A stretch of 64,000 bases of DNA, taken from positions 248,001 to 312,000 of the forward strand of contig NW_026731687.1 in assembly GCF_028476545.1 (NCBI RefSeq), in the 5' to 3' direction. Below the pieces are notes generated by a model. The model had not been told where the DNA came from and ran no database searches. It worked only from the letters and a program-made list of their open reading frames with translations. A program made the position numbers and the translations under genes. The number at the start of each line of letters is the position of its first letter. Position 1 is the stretch's first letter. Positions 51,801 through 63,731 of the stretch are shown here, piece after piece. This DNA comes from Physella acuta (taxonomy: Eukaryota > Mollusca > Gastropoda > Physidae).

Positions 51801-54800
51801 AGAGAGACAACAGTGCCCACATGAGAGACAACAGTGCCCACACGACTAGAGAGACAACAGTGCCCACATGACTAGAGAGACAACAGTGCCCACATGACTA
51901 GAGAGACAACAGTGCCCACACGACTAGAGAGACAACAGTGCCCACATGAGAGACAACAGTGCCCACACGACTAGAGAGACAACAGTGCCCACATGAGAGA
52001 CTAGAGAGACAACAGTGCCCACACGACTAGAGAGACAACAGTGCCCACATGACTAGAGAGACAACAGTGCCCACACGACTAGAGAGACAACAGTGCCCAC
52101 ATAACTAGAGAGACAACAGTGCCCACATGACTAGAGAGACAACAGTGCCCACATTACTAGAGAGACAACAGTGCCCACATGACTAGAGAGACAACAGTGC
52201 CCACACGACTAGAGAGACAACAGTGCTCATATGACTAGAGAGACAACAGTGCCCACATGAGAGACAACAGTGCCCATATGACTAGAGAGACAACAGTGCC
52301 CACATGAGAGACAACAGTGCCCACATGAGAGACAACAGTGCCCACATGAGAGACTAGAGAGACAACAGTGCCCACACGACTAGAGAGACAACAGTGCCCA
52401 CATGAGAGACAACAGTGCCCACATGAGAGACTAGAGAGACAACAGTGCCCACACGACTAGAGAGACAACAGTGCCCACATGAGAGACAACAGTGCCCACA
52501 TGAGAGACTAGAGAGACAACAGTGCCCACACGACTAGAGAGACAACAGTGCCCATATGACTAGAGAGACAACAGTGCCCACACGACTAGAGAGACAACAG
52601 TGCCTACATGACTAGAGAGACAACAGTGCCCACATGACTAGAGAGACAACAGTGCCCACATGAGAGACTAGAGAGACAACAGTGCCCACATGAGAGACAA
52701 CAGTGCCCACATGAGAGACAACAGTGCCCACATGACTAGAGAGACAACAGTGCCCACATGAGAGACTAGAGAGACAACAGTGCCCACATGACTAGAGAGA
52801 CAACAGTACCCATATGACTAGAGAGACAACAGTGCCCATATGACTAGAGAGACAACAGTGCCCACATGAGAGACTAGAGAGACAACAGTGCCCACATGCC
52901 TAGAGAGACAACAGTGCCCACATGAGAGACAACAGTGCCCACACGACTAGAGAGACAACAGTGCCCATATGACTAGAGAGACAACAGTGCCCACATGAGA
53001 GACAACAGTGCCCACACGACTAGAGAGACAACAGTGCCCACATGAGAGACAACAGTGGCCACATAAGAGACTAGAGAGACAACAGTGCCCACATGACTAG
53101 AGAGACAACAGTGCCCACACGACTAGAGAGACAACAGTGCCCACATGAGAGACAACAGTGCCCACATGACTAGAGAGACAACAGTGCCCACATGACTAGA
53201 GAGACAACAGTGCCCACACGACTAGAGAGACAACAGTGCCCACATGACTAGAGAGACAACAGTGCCCACACGACTAGAGAGACAACAGTGCCCACATGAG
53301 AGACAACAGTGGCCACATAAGAGACTAGAGAGACAACAGTGCCCACACGACTAGAGAGACAACAGTGCCCATATGACTAGAGAGACAACAGTGCCCACAT
53401 GACTAGAGAGACAACAGTGCCCACATGACTAGAGAGACAACAGTGCCCACATGAGAGACAACAGTGCCCACATGAGAGACACCAGTGCCCACACGACTAG
53501 AGAGACAACAGTGCCCACATGACTAGAGAGACAACAGTGCCCACACGACTAGAGAGACAACAGTGCCCACATGAGAGACTAGAGAGACAACAGTGCCCAC
53601 ATGACTAGAGAGACAACAGTGCCCACATGACTAGAGAGACAACAGTGCCCACATGACTAGAGAGACAACAGTGCCCACATGACTAGAGAGACAACAGTGC
53701 CCACATGACTAGAGAGACAACAGTGGCCGCATGACTAGAGAGACAACAGTGCCCACATGACTAGAGAGACACCAGTTCCCACATGAGAGACTAGAGAGAC
53801 AACAGTGCCCACATGACTAGAGAGACAACAGTGCCCACATGACTAGAGAGACAACAGTGCCCACATGACTAGAGAGACAACAGTGCCCACATGACTAGAG
53901 AGACAACAGTGCCCACATGACTAGAGAGACAACAGTGCCCACATGACTAGAGAGACAACAGTGCCCACACGACTAGAGAGACAACAGTGCCCACATGAGA
54001 GACTAGAGAGACAACAGTGCCCACATGACTAGAGAGACAACAGTGCCCACATGACTAGAGAGACAACAGTGCCCACATGACTAGAGAGACAACAGTGCCC
54101 ACATGAGAGACAACAGTGCCCACATGACTAGAGAGACAACAGTGTCCACATGACTAGAGAGACAACAGTGCCCACACGAATAGAGAGACAACAGTGCCCA
54201 CATGACTAGAGAGACAACAGTGCCCACACGACTAGAGAGACAACAGTGCCCACATGAGAGACAACAGTGGCCACATAAGAGACTAGAGAGACAACAGTGC
54301 CCACATGACTAGAGAGACAACAGTGCCCATATGACTAGAGAGACAACAGTGCCCACATGAGAGACAACAGTGCCCACATGACTAGAGAGACAACAGTGCC
54401 CACATGACTAGAGAGACAACAGTGCCCACATGAGAGACAACAGTGCCCACATGAGAGACAACAGTGCCCACACGACTAGAGAGACAACAGTGCCCACATG
54501 AGAGACAACAGTGCCCACATGAGAGACTAGAGAGACAACAGTGCCCACATGACTAGAGAGACAACAGTGCCCACATGAGAGACTAGAGAGACAACAGTGC
54601 CCAGATGAGAGACAACAGTGCCCACATGACTAGAGAGACAACAGTGCCCACATGAGAGACTAGAGAGACAACAGTGCCCACATGAGAGACAACAGTGCCC
54701 ACATGAGAGACAACAGTGCCCACATGACTAGAGAGACAACAGTGCCCACATGACTAGAGAGACAACAGTGCCCACATGACTAGAGAGACAACAGTGCCCA

Positions 54801-57800
54801 CATGACTAGAGAGACAACAGTGCCCACATAACTAGAGAGACAACAGTGCCCACATGACTAGAGAGACAACAGTGCCCACACGACTAGAGAGACAACAGTG
54901 CCCACATGAGAGACAACAGTGCCCACACGACTAGAGAGACAACAGTGCCCACATGAGAGACTAGAGAGACAACAGTGCCCACATGAGAGACAACAGTGCC
55001 CACACGACTAGAGAGACAACAGTGCCCACATGAGAGACAACAGTGCCCACACGACTAGAGAGACAACAGTGCCCACATGACTAGAGAGACAACAGTGCCC
55101 ACATGACTAGAGAGACAACAGTGCCCACACGACTAGAGAGACAACAGTGCCCACATGAGAGACAACAGTGCCCACACGACTAGAGAGACAACAGTGCCCA
55201 CATGAGAGACTAGAGAGACAACAGTGCCCACACGACTAGAGAGACAACAGTGCCCACATGACTAGAGAGACAACAGTGCCCACACGACTAGAGAGACAAC
55301 AGTGCCCACATAACTAGAGAGACAACAGTGCCCACATGACTAGAGAGACAACAGTGCCCACATTACTAGAGAGACAACAGTGCCCACATGACTAGAGAGA
55401 CAACAGTGCCCACACGACTAGAGAGACAACAGTGCTCATATGACTAGAGAGACAACAGTGCCCACATGAGAGACAACAGTGCCCATATGACTAGAGAGAC
55501 AACAGTGCCCACATGAGAGACAACAGTGCCCACATGAGAGACAACAGTGCCCACATGAGAGACTAGAGAGACAACAGTGCCCACACGACTAGAGAGACAA
55601 CAGTGCCCACATGAGAGACAACAGTGCCCACATGAGAGACTAGAGAGACAACAGTGCCCACACGACTAGAGAGACAACAGTGCCCACATGAGAGACAACA
55701 GTGCCCACATGAGAGACTAGAGAGACAACAGTGCCCACACGACTAGAGAGACAACAGTGCCCATATGACTAGAGAGACAACAGTGCCCACACGACTAGAG
55801 AGACAACAGTGCCTACATGACTAGAGAGACAACAGTGCCCACATGACTAGAGAGACAACAGTGCCCACATGAGAGACTAGAGAGACAACAGTGCCCACAT
55901 GAGAGACAACAGTGCCCACATGAGAGACAACAGTGCCCACATGACTAGAGAGACAACAGTGCCCACATGAGAGACTAGAGAGACAACAGTGCCCACATGA
56001 CTAGAGAGACAACAGTGCCCATATGACTAGAGAGACAACAGTGCCCATATGACTAGAGAGACAACAGTGCCCACATGAGAGACTAGAGAGACAACAGTGC
56101 CCACATGCCTAGAGAGACAACAGTGCCCACATGAGAGACAACAGTGCCCACACGACTAGAGAGACAACAGTGCCCATATGACTAGAGAGACAACAGTGCC
56201 CACATGAGAGACAACAGTGCCCACACGACTAGAGAGACAACAGTGCCCACATGAGAGACAACAGTGGCCACATAAGAGACTAGAGAGACAACAGTGCCCA
56301 CATGACTAGAGAGACAACAGTGCCCACACGACTAGAGAGACAACAGTGCCCACATGAGAGACAACAGTGCCCACATGACTAGAGAGACAACAGTGCCCAC
56401 ATGACTAGAGAGACAACAGTGCCCACACGACTAGAGAGACAACAGTGCCCACATGACTAGAGAGACAACAGTGCCCACACGACTAGAGAGACAACAGTGC
56501 CCACATGAGAGACAACAGTGGCCACATAAGAGACTAGAGAGACAACAGTGCCCACACGACTAGAGAGACAACAGTGCCCATATGACTAGAGAGACAACAG
56601 TGCCCACATGACTAGAGAGACAATAGTGCCCACATGACTAGAGAGACAACAGTGCCCACATGAGAGACAACAGTGCCCACATGAGAGACACCAGTGCCCA
56701 CACGACTAGAGAGACAACAGTGCCCACATAACTAGAGAGACAACAGTGCCCACATGAGAGACAACAGTGCCCACATGAGAGACTATAGAGACAACAGTGC
56801 ACACATGACTAGAGAGACAACAGTGCCCACATGACTAGAGAGACAACAGTGCCCACATGACTAGAGAGACAACAGTGCCCACATGACTAGAGAGACAACA
56901 GTGCCCACATGACTAGAGAGACAACAGTGGCCGCATGACTAGAGAGACAACAGTGCCCACATGACTAGAGAGACACCAGTTCCCACATGAGAGACTATAG
57001 AGACAACAGTGCCCACATGACTAGAGAGACAACAGTGCCCACATGACTAGAGAGACAACAGTGCCCACATGACTAGAGAGACAACAGTGCCCACATGACT
57101 AGAGAGACAACAGTGCCCACATGACTAGAGAGACAACAGTGCCCACATGACTAGAGAGACAACAGTGCCCACACGACTAGAGAGACAACAGTGCCCACAT
57201 GAGAGACTAGAGAGACAACAGTGCCCACATGACTAGAGAGACAACAGTGCCCACATGACTAGAGAGACAACAGTGCCCACATGACTAGAGAGACAACAGT
57301 GCCCACATGAGAGACAACAGTGCCCACATGACTAGAGAGACAACAGTGTCCACATGACTAGAGAGACAACAGTGCCCACACGACTAGAGAGACAACAGTG
57401 CCCACATGACTAGAGAGACAACAGTGCCCACACGACTAGAGAGACAACAGTGCCCACATGAGAGACAACAGTGGCCACATAAGAGACTAGAGAGACAACA
57501 GTGCCCACATGACTAGAGAGACAACAGTGCCCATATGACTAGAGAGACAACAGTGCCCACATGAGAGACAACAGTGCCCACATGACTAGAGAGACAACAG
57601 TGCCCACATGACTAGAGAGACAACAGTGCCCACATGAGAGACAACAGTGCCCACATGAGAGACAACAGTGCCCACACGACTAGAGAGACAACAGTGCCCA
57701 CATGAGAGACAACAGTGCCCACATGAGAGACTAGAGAGACAACAGTGCCCACATGACTAGAGAGACAACAGTGCCCACATGAGAGACTAGAGAGACAACA

Positions 57801-60800
57801 GTGCCCAGATGAGAGACAACAGTGCCCACATGACTAGAGAGACAACAGTGCCCACATGAGAGACTAGAGAGACAACAGTGCCCACATGAGAGACAACAGT
57901 GCCCACATGAGAGACACCAGTGCCCACACGACTAGAGAGACACCAGTGCCCACATAACTAGAGAGACAACAGTGCCCACATGAGAGACAACAGTGCCCAC
58001 ATGAGAGACTAGAGAGACAACAGTGCCCACATGACTAGAGAGACAACAGTGCCCACATGAGAGACTAGAGAGACAACAGTGCCCAGATGAGAGACTAGAG
58101 AGACAACAGTGCCCACATGAGCGACTAGAGAGACAACAGTGCACACATGACTAGAGAGACAACAGTGCCCACATGACTAGAGAGACAACAGTGCCCACAT
58201 GACTAGAGAGACAACAGTGCCCACATGACTAGAGAGACAACAGTGCCCACATGACTAGAGAGACAACAGTGCCCACATGACTAGAGAGACAACAGTGCCC
58301 ACATATAGGCCTACCAATTTTGTCTATTATCAGACTTCTCTTTAGATTTGCGATACAATTTGGCCCCGAATTGTGCCACTGTCCATATGACGTTACTGTC
58401 AGATATAATCGCCATTGACTTTTTGTGCGTTAAGTTGTCGGGAAAAGCATCTGCGTGTGTTTCTCCTAGGCAACATTGCTCCTACAACGATTAAGAAACC
58501 AACTGTCAAACTCAATATTTCTTCCCTGTGGTTGGGCAGATCTGACATTAAATGCTAATGTCAACATAATGACCTGTCTGTGATGTATCGGCCTTCATGC
58601 ACACCATGATGACCCACCTGTAATGTATCGGCCTTCAAACCATAATGACCCACCTTTAATGTATCGGCCTTCATGCACACCATGACGACACACCTGTAAT
58701 GTATCGGCCTTCAAACCATGATGACCTACCTGTAATGTATCGGCCTTCATGCACACCATGATGACCCACCTGTAATGTATCGGCCTTCAAACCATAATGA
58801 CCCACCTGTAATGTATCGGCCTTCATGCACACCATGACGACACACCTGTAATGTATCGGCCTTCAAACCATGATGACCTACCTGTAATGTATCGGCCTTC
58901 ATGCACACCATGATGACACACCTGTAATGTATCGGCCCTAAAACATGATGACCCACCTGTAATGTATCGGCCTTCACGTACACCATGATGACCCACATGT
59001 AATGTATCGACCTTCACACCATGATGACCCACCTGTAATGTATGGGCCTTCATGCACACCATGATGACCCATCTGTAATGTATCGGCCTTCATGCACACC
59101 ATGATGACCCACCTGTAATGTATCGACCTTCACACCATGATGACCCACCTGTAATGTATCGGCCTACATGCACACCATGATGACCCACCTGTAATGTATC
59201 GGCCTACATGCACACCATGATGACCCACCTGTAATGTATCGACCTTCACACCATGATGACCCACCTGTAATGTATCGGCCTACATGCACACCATGATGAC
59301 CCACCTGTAATGTATAGACCTTCACACCATGATGACCCACCTGTAATGTATCGGCCTACATGCACACCATGATGACCCACCTGTAATGTATCGACCTTCA
59401 CACCATGATGACCCACCTGTAATGTATCGGCCTACATGCACACCATGATGACCCACCTGTAATGTATAGACCTTTAAAACATGATGACCCACCTGTAATG
59501 TATCGGCCTTCACGCACACCATAATGACTCACCTGTAATGTATTGGCCTTTATGCACAACGTGATGACCCACCTGTAATGTATCGGCCTTCACACCATGA
59601 TGACCCACCTGTAATGTATCGACCTTCACACCATGATGACCCACCTGTAATGTATCGACCTTCACACCATGATGACCCACCTGTAATGTATCGACCTTCA
59701 CACCATGATGACCCACCTGTAATGTATCGACCTTTAAAACATGATGACCCACCTGTAATTTGACATCAAAGTCCGAGAACGAGTCCAACAGTGTACACAT
59801 CAGAGTTCGACTGACCATCAGTTTCCAGTTGATGGATATAGGTTCATCTTTCCTGCCGACATCAAGGTCAAGGTCAAAACATAAGATTAGCTCATTTCAA
59901 GGGTATGACAAAGTTTTGACATAGGACAAGAGTAAATTTGAACCAATCAGGTGATGAATACAATATCAACCTATAATAGCGTCAGCAACATGAAAAGGAA
60001 GACCCGATGGTTAGGTCATCTGGAAAAATAGTCACATCACAGAATGTTGTGTATAACCTAAAACCTATAGAGATCTGAAGATGTGGATGTGTGGCAATGT
60101 GGATGTGTGGAAATGTGGAGATGACCTAAGCAGCTTCCAACAATAAGCCAGCAGACAAAGCCTATGTGCCAGACGGTTGGCTGTAGAGACACCGTGATGG
60201 CTGTGGACAACCCACTTTCAACCAGTGCGTAACAGATGAACCTGGACCTCCCTGAACATTTATTTGAACATGAGAAACTTGCCAGCCTGGACCTACCTGA
60301 ACATTTATTTGAACATGAGAAACTTGCCAGTCTGGACCTACCTGAACATTTATTTGAACTTAAGAAACTTGCCAGTCTGGACCTACCTGAACATTTATTT
60401 GAACTTAAGAAACTCGCCAGTCTGGACCTACCTGAACATTTATTTGAACTTAAGAAACTTGCCAGTCTGGACCTACCTAAACATGGTTTGAGAAACTTGC
60501 CAGTCTGGACCTCCCTGAACATTTATTTGAACATGAGAGACTTGCCAGTCTGGACCTACCTGAACATGGTTTGAGAAACTTGCAGTCTGGACCTACCTGA
60601 ACATGGTTTGAGAAACTTGCCAGTCTGGACCTACCTGAACATGGTTTGAGAAACTTGCCAGTCTGGACCTACCTGAACATGGTTTGAGAAACTTGCAGTC
60701 TGGACCTACCTGAACATGGTTTGAGAAACTTGCCAGTCCGGACCTACCTGAACATGGTTTGAGAAACTTGCCAGTCTGGACCTACCTGAACATGGTTTGA

Positions 60801-63731
60801 GAAACTTGCCAGTCTGGACCTACCTGAACATGGTTTGAGAAACTTGCCAGTCTGGACCTACCTGAACATGGTTTGAGAAACTTGCAGTCTGGACCTACCT
60901 GAACATGGTTTGAGGAACTTGCCAGTCTAGACCTACCTGAACATGGTTTGAGAAACTTGCCAGTCTGGACCTACCTGAACATGGTTTGAGAAACTTGCAG
61001 TCTGGACCTACCTGAACATGGTTTGAGAAACTTGCAGTCTGGACCTCCCTGAACATGGTTTGAGAAACTTGCAGTCTGGACCTACCTGAACATGGTTTGA
61101 GAAACTTGCCAGTCTGGACCTACCTGAACATGGTTTGAGAAACTTGCAGTCTGGACCTCCCTGAACATGGTTTGAGAAACTTGCAGTCTGGACCTACCTG
61201 AACATGGTTTGAGAAACTTGCAGTCTGGACCTCCCTGAACATGGTTTGAGAAACTTGCAGTCTGGACCTCCCTGAACATTTATTTGAACATGAGAAACTT
61301 GCCAGTCTGGACCTACCTGAACATGGTTTGAGAAACTTGCCAGTCTGGACCTACCTGAACATCAAGCTTGAGACCTCATTAGAGAGGGCATTAAATATAA
61401 GATCCTGCTCCGTGGTGCTGATGATCCCGATCAAAATTTCCTCCCTCAGCGCGTCCACTGTGAAATCCGTGTTCACCAAATTCATGGGCGCTCGGGCGAA
61501 AACTTTCCGGTGTATTTTCGGCTGGGGTTTCTCCTCCGTTTCCGGCACGTCGAGGAATTTACTAGCGTGCATACTGGCGCGGCGCTGGTCGACGCCTGAT
61601 GAGATGCTGGAGCTCTCCTTGCGTGGAATGATGCTGGCCTTTTTGTCCGGCTTCTCGCTGACCGTCGTGCCGGTCACGGAGATGTCCTCGGGCGAGTGAG
61701 GCGGGCTCTCTAGCGGCAAGACTTTCAAGCTCTTCTGGTCGGGGTCGATTTTCTTGTACAGGAGGAGGAGGGGAGTCTCCGACGGCAGAGACCGTCGCCA
61801 TAGATGGCTGCCGCCGGGGGAAGAATCGGATTGAGAATTTCTGCCACTACTTCTTTCTTTGTAACTGATGGAATCCTCCGCTTGTTCTGGTTTAAAGTCG
61901 GACTCCGCAACACTGCCCGTGTCGTGTAAAGACTCGTAATCGCTTTCAAAGTAATCGGACGACATACCGTAGTCGGACACGTTATCCCCCTTGCCGTCCA
62001 TGGACTGGACGATTTCTAGAATTTTCGACAGTCGGTACACGGCGGCGGTGTTGTAGTGCAGGCCAGGGTTGAGGAGGTGGAACAAATCTTTGCCTTTGTA
62101 GCACAAGAGAAACCTCGTGTCCTTCAGCGGGCCTTCCTTCAGCGGCAGGTGTTGGATCAGGTTGTCCACGATCTGCTTGACTATGGTCGGAGCTTCTCGA
62201 ACCTTCACCGCCTCTTCTATCTTGATCTTGGCCAGAACGTACGGGTCGTAGTGCCGTGTGTAGCCGGACAGCCGGAGGATGATTTTCCCGCCGTTTTCTA
62301 GAACCGGGTTTGTAACCAGCCGCCAGTCCTCGTAGTAGAATCCTTTGTTGAAGGCCTTGTACATGAACGGGATTCGAAACTTCTCGTCGGGTAGGATGAC
62401 CCCGCCCCAGCAGTCGAAAATAAACCTGCCGACCTCGTGGTCTTTCTCCATGTTAAACGACTCCTTCCGTTCCTCTCTGAACCAGTTGAAGTAGATGGCG
62501 GTGGTGCCGATGTTGGTCATGGATATAGAACCCACGGCCTTCATGCCGAACTCAGCCGAGCAGCCCACCTCCACCATAATGCTCTGGTTCCTGCGGTTCT
62601 TGTCTTTAGACCATGCCAGCACAGTCTCACCGAACTGCAGGGCGACCCTCGATGACCTTTGATCATCATCGTCGCTGGAATCAGTCTCCAGTGATTGGTT
62701 GGACATTTTAAACGACCTTGACCGACCAGCCCACGGACTTAAGGGAGTTAGTCTGTCAATGTCGTAGTCCCTACCACGTGACATTTCATCGTAGTTATAC
62801 ATCTGCCCGTATTTGTTCTTAAAGAAACTTTTGACTGTTGTCCCCACGATCCCCAGGACCGGTACCTCGGGGACAAACTGCCCGGCATCGTTTAGAACCA
62901 CGGGTCCCACTGCTGTCTGAACGTGTGATCGCTTCAACTGAACCGTGTCCTTGGATTCCGTTTTGCCTTTTGATTTTGCTATTTCAGTGACATCCGGGCA
63001 GCCAACCCACTCTGGTTTGACGTCATATCCTCTCTCCCGTCTGGTGAGTGAGACTGTGATACCGTCCTTCTGGTACTTGAGATATTTGGAGCACTCGAAG
63101 AACGCGCTATCTGGGAAAACTTCCGGGGTATAGGTCCTCTCCAGCTCGATCACATTCCTCTCCTCCCCCTGGGGGTGGCTCTTGACCAGTAGCTGCTTCC
63201 TGCGGACAAGCAGTTTGTGCCGCTCTTTGCCTGTTTTCTTCATGATGTAATCTTCCATTTCTAACTGCGCGGCTTTAAACTGCAATAACATTTTTAATCG
63301 AAACTGTTTTTATTTTTAAAATTGTACACACGACTTAATCAAAGCTTTTAAGTTAATTTCTATTTTTTTTGTTTCTTCAGCTCCACAATTACATTTAACT
63401 AAATAGTTGTTTTTTTTTCTTTAAAGACGTTTTTTTTTACTTACTACTTGAATTAACCAACTATTATAAAAAATAAAATTCGATCCAGGATTGGTACTTT
63501 AGACAATCCATTTTGTGATGCGTGTTAAAAAATCCAACTCTTTGCTAACCTTTTTGAAATTCTGGAGTCGTCGCTGTTCGTCTTTTAAACTTTTCTTTAG
63601 CATGAGTTTATAGTGGGGCTCCACTGTTTTCTTACGCTTCAAGATCTCCATAGGCGGCGCCTTAAAGTCACTGATGTCTCTAAGGCTCAGGGTATCGGGG
63701 CAGATCATGCTATCTGGAATATTCTTAGGAT
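48724..63731 (-). CDS. MYCBPAP: MYCBP-associated protein, partial gene (5' end beyond the window)
   Basis: Six exons join in phase on the minus strand: 63731-63550, 63279-61355, 59852-59753, 58481-58315, 50824-50690, 48859-48724, giving about 880 residues; the family is typically near 900-1000, so a modest N-terminal part is missing. The central region (about residues 270-405 of the visible product) has CSAEFGMKAVGSISMTNIGT, YFNWFREERK, FIFDCWGGVILPDEKFRIPF and IILRLSGYTRHYDPYV, the Ig-like/ASH-type core that I recognise as MYCBPAP. After it comes a Ser/Asp-rich linker and a helical C-terminus. MYCBPAP binds MYCBP (AMY-1) and belongs to the axonemal central apparatus and sperm tail; the Chlamydomonas counterpart is FAP147. 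Introns 2-5 are mostly tandem repeats. Identity is from remembered family features, not a search. Confidence 0.85.
48981..50340. repeat. 15-bp minisatellite, about 90 copies, in MYCBPAP intron 5
   Basis: Unit GGTTTGGTGCTGTTG with variants GATGCTG, GGGGCTG, and inserted GTTTTCGTTGG. Blocks recur (for example 49315-49485 against 49600-49770). As 15 is a multiple of three, minus frames encode long Gln/Asn/Thr/Pro/Lys-His repeats, and plus frames Trp/Cys/Phe-rich ones. Neither is in phase with MYCBPAP. Confidence 0.96.
50520..50689. repeat. ~28-bp repeat derived from the MYCBPAP exon-5 donor junction
   Basis: About six decaying units on the minus strand of the type TGACATTTAGAAG then GTGAGTTGTTAGAGA, starting from the true exon end at 50690. 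Confidence 0.88.
50690..50824 (-). CDS. MYCBPAP: MYCBPAP exon 5 of those visible
   Basis: Acceptor GTACATTGCAG before 50824; donor TTTAGAAG, then GTGAGT. It reads FQKMYYSRLYTKMYSLLVDY, then FDTLETLFTEKKQAHIDYRE and LTFR. Other frames have stops. Confidence 0.85.
50872..51075. repeat. ~26-bp repeat upstream of MYCBPAP exon 5
   Basis: About seven units of TTAAACCTACCTGGTTGAGC plus CTATGG. The minus strand contains CCAG then GTAGGT, a donor-like string, though not copied from the neighbouring exon. Confidence 0.85.
51180..58303. repeat. 21/26-bp satellite, ~7.1 kb, nearly 300 units, in MYCBPAP intron 4
   Basis: Two unit lengths alternate: a 26-bp unit GACAACAGTGCCCACATGAC plus TAGAGA, and a 21-bp unit that lacks CTAGA. 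A ~3.2-kb block is repeated in tandem (rare variants GTGCTCAT at 52223 and 55432; CAGTGGCCGC at 53721 and 56925). The array starts about 12 bp inside the intron from donor 58314. Confidence 0.97.
58315..58481 (-). CDS. MYCBPAP: MYCBPAP exon 4 of those visible
   Basis: Acceptor TTAATCGTTGTAG before 58481; donor AAAATTG, then GTAGGC. 55 codons plus two bases, starting EQCCLGETHADAFPDNLTHK and running through KSMAIISDSNVIWTVAQFG. It is the only exon that reconciles the phases of its neighbours: TG plus G of the next exon gives Trp. Confidence 0.82.
58565..59752. repeat. 36/40-bp minisatellite copied from the MYCBPAP exon-3 donor
   Basis: About 31 units. On the minus strand each contains ATTACAG then GTGGGTCATCATG, identical to the true exon-intron junction at 59753/59752. 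Units differ by a 4-bp indel (CACACCATGATG or GCACACCATGATG contexts). Confidence 0.95.
59753..59852 (-). CDS. MYCBPAP: MYCBPAP exon 3 of those visible
   Basis: Acceptor TGATGTCGGCAG before 59852; donor AAATTACAG, then GTGGGT. One base completes Arg, then 33 codons: KDEPISINWKLMVSRTLMC, then TLLDSFSDFDVKLQ. The other two frames contain stops, so the phase is fixed. Confidence 0.85.
60240..61354. repeat. 37-43-bp minisatellite copied from the MYCBPAP exon-2 donor
   Basis: About 29 units. On the minus strand each contains ATGTTCAG then GTAGGTCCAGACTGG and TTTCTCAAACC, matching the real exon end (TCTCAAGCTTGATGTTCAG) and donor at 61355/61354. A few units have GGAGGT, which removes the GT. Confidence 0.95.
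61355..63279 (-). CDS. MYCBPAP: MYCBPAP exon 2 of those visible (main exon with the Ig-like core)
   Basis: Acceptor TGTTATTGCAG before 63279; donor GATGTTCAG, then GTAGGT at 61354. 641 codons plus two bases. The GC-richer, non-repetitive coding sequence stands out from the surroundings. It contains FGETVLAWSKDKNRRNQS, the Ig-like core (about 62640-62250) and the Ser/Asp-rich linker (about 61990-61800), ending VSSLMF plus AG. Confidence 0.93.
63280..63549 (-). other. MYCBPAP intron 1 of those visible
   Basis: 270 bp, AT-rich, GT-AG, with no tandem array, unlike the later introns. Confidence 0.75.
63550..63731 (-). CDS. MYCBPAP: MYCBPAP exon 1 of those visible
   Basis: Acceptor TTTATTCCCCAG before 63731; donor AAAAAG, then GTTAGC. 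Two bases complete a codon from an upstream exon outside the window, then 60 codons: PKNIPDSMICPDTLSLRDIS through LKKSLKDEQRRLQNFKK, basic and helical. Confidence 0.82.

Noticed and set aside
58747-59818. Separate genes with GRYITGG or HHGVKVDTLQ repeats
   Set aside because: They are readings of the donor-derived repeat in MYCBPAP intron 3. They are of interest only as possible splice extensions of exon 3, not as genes.
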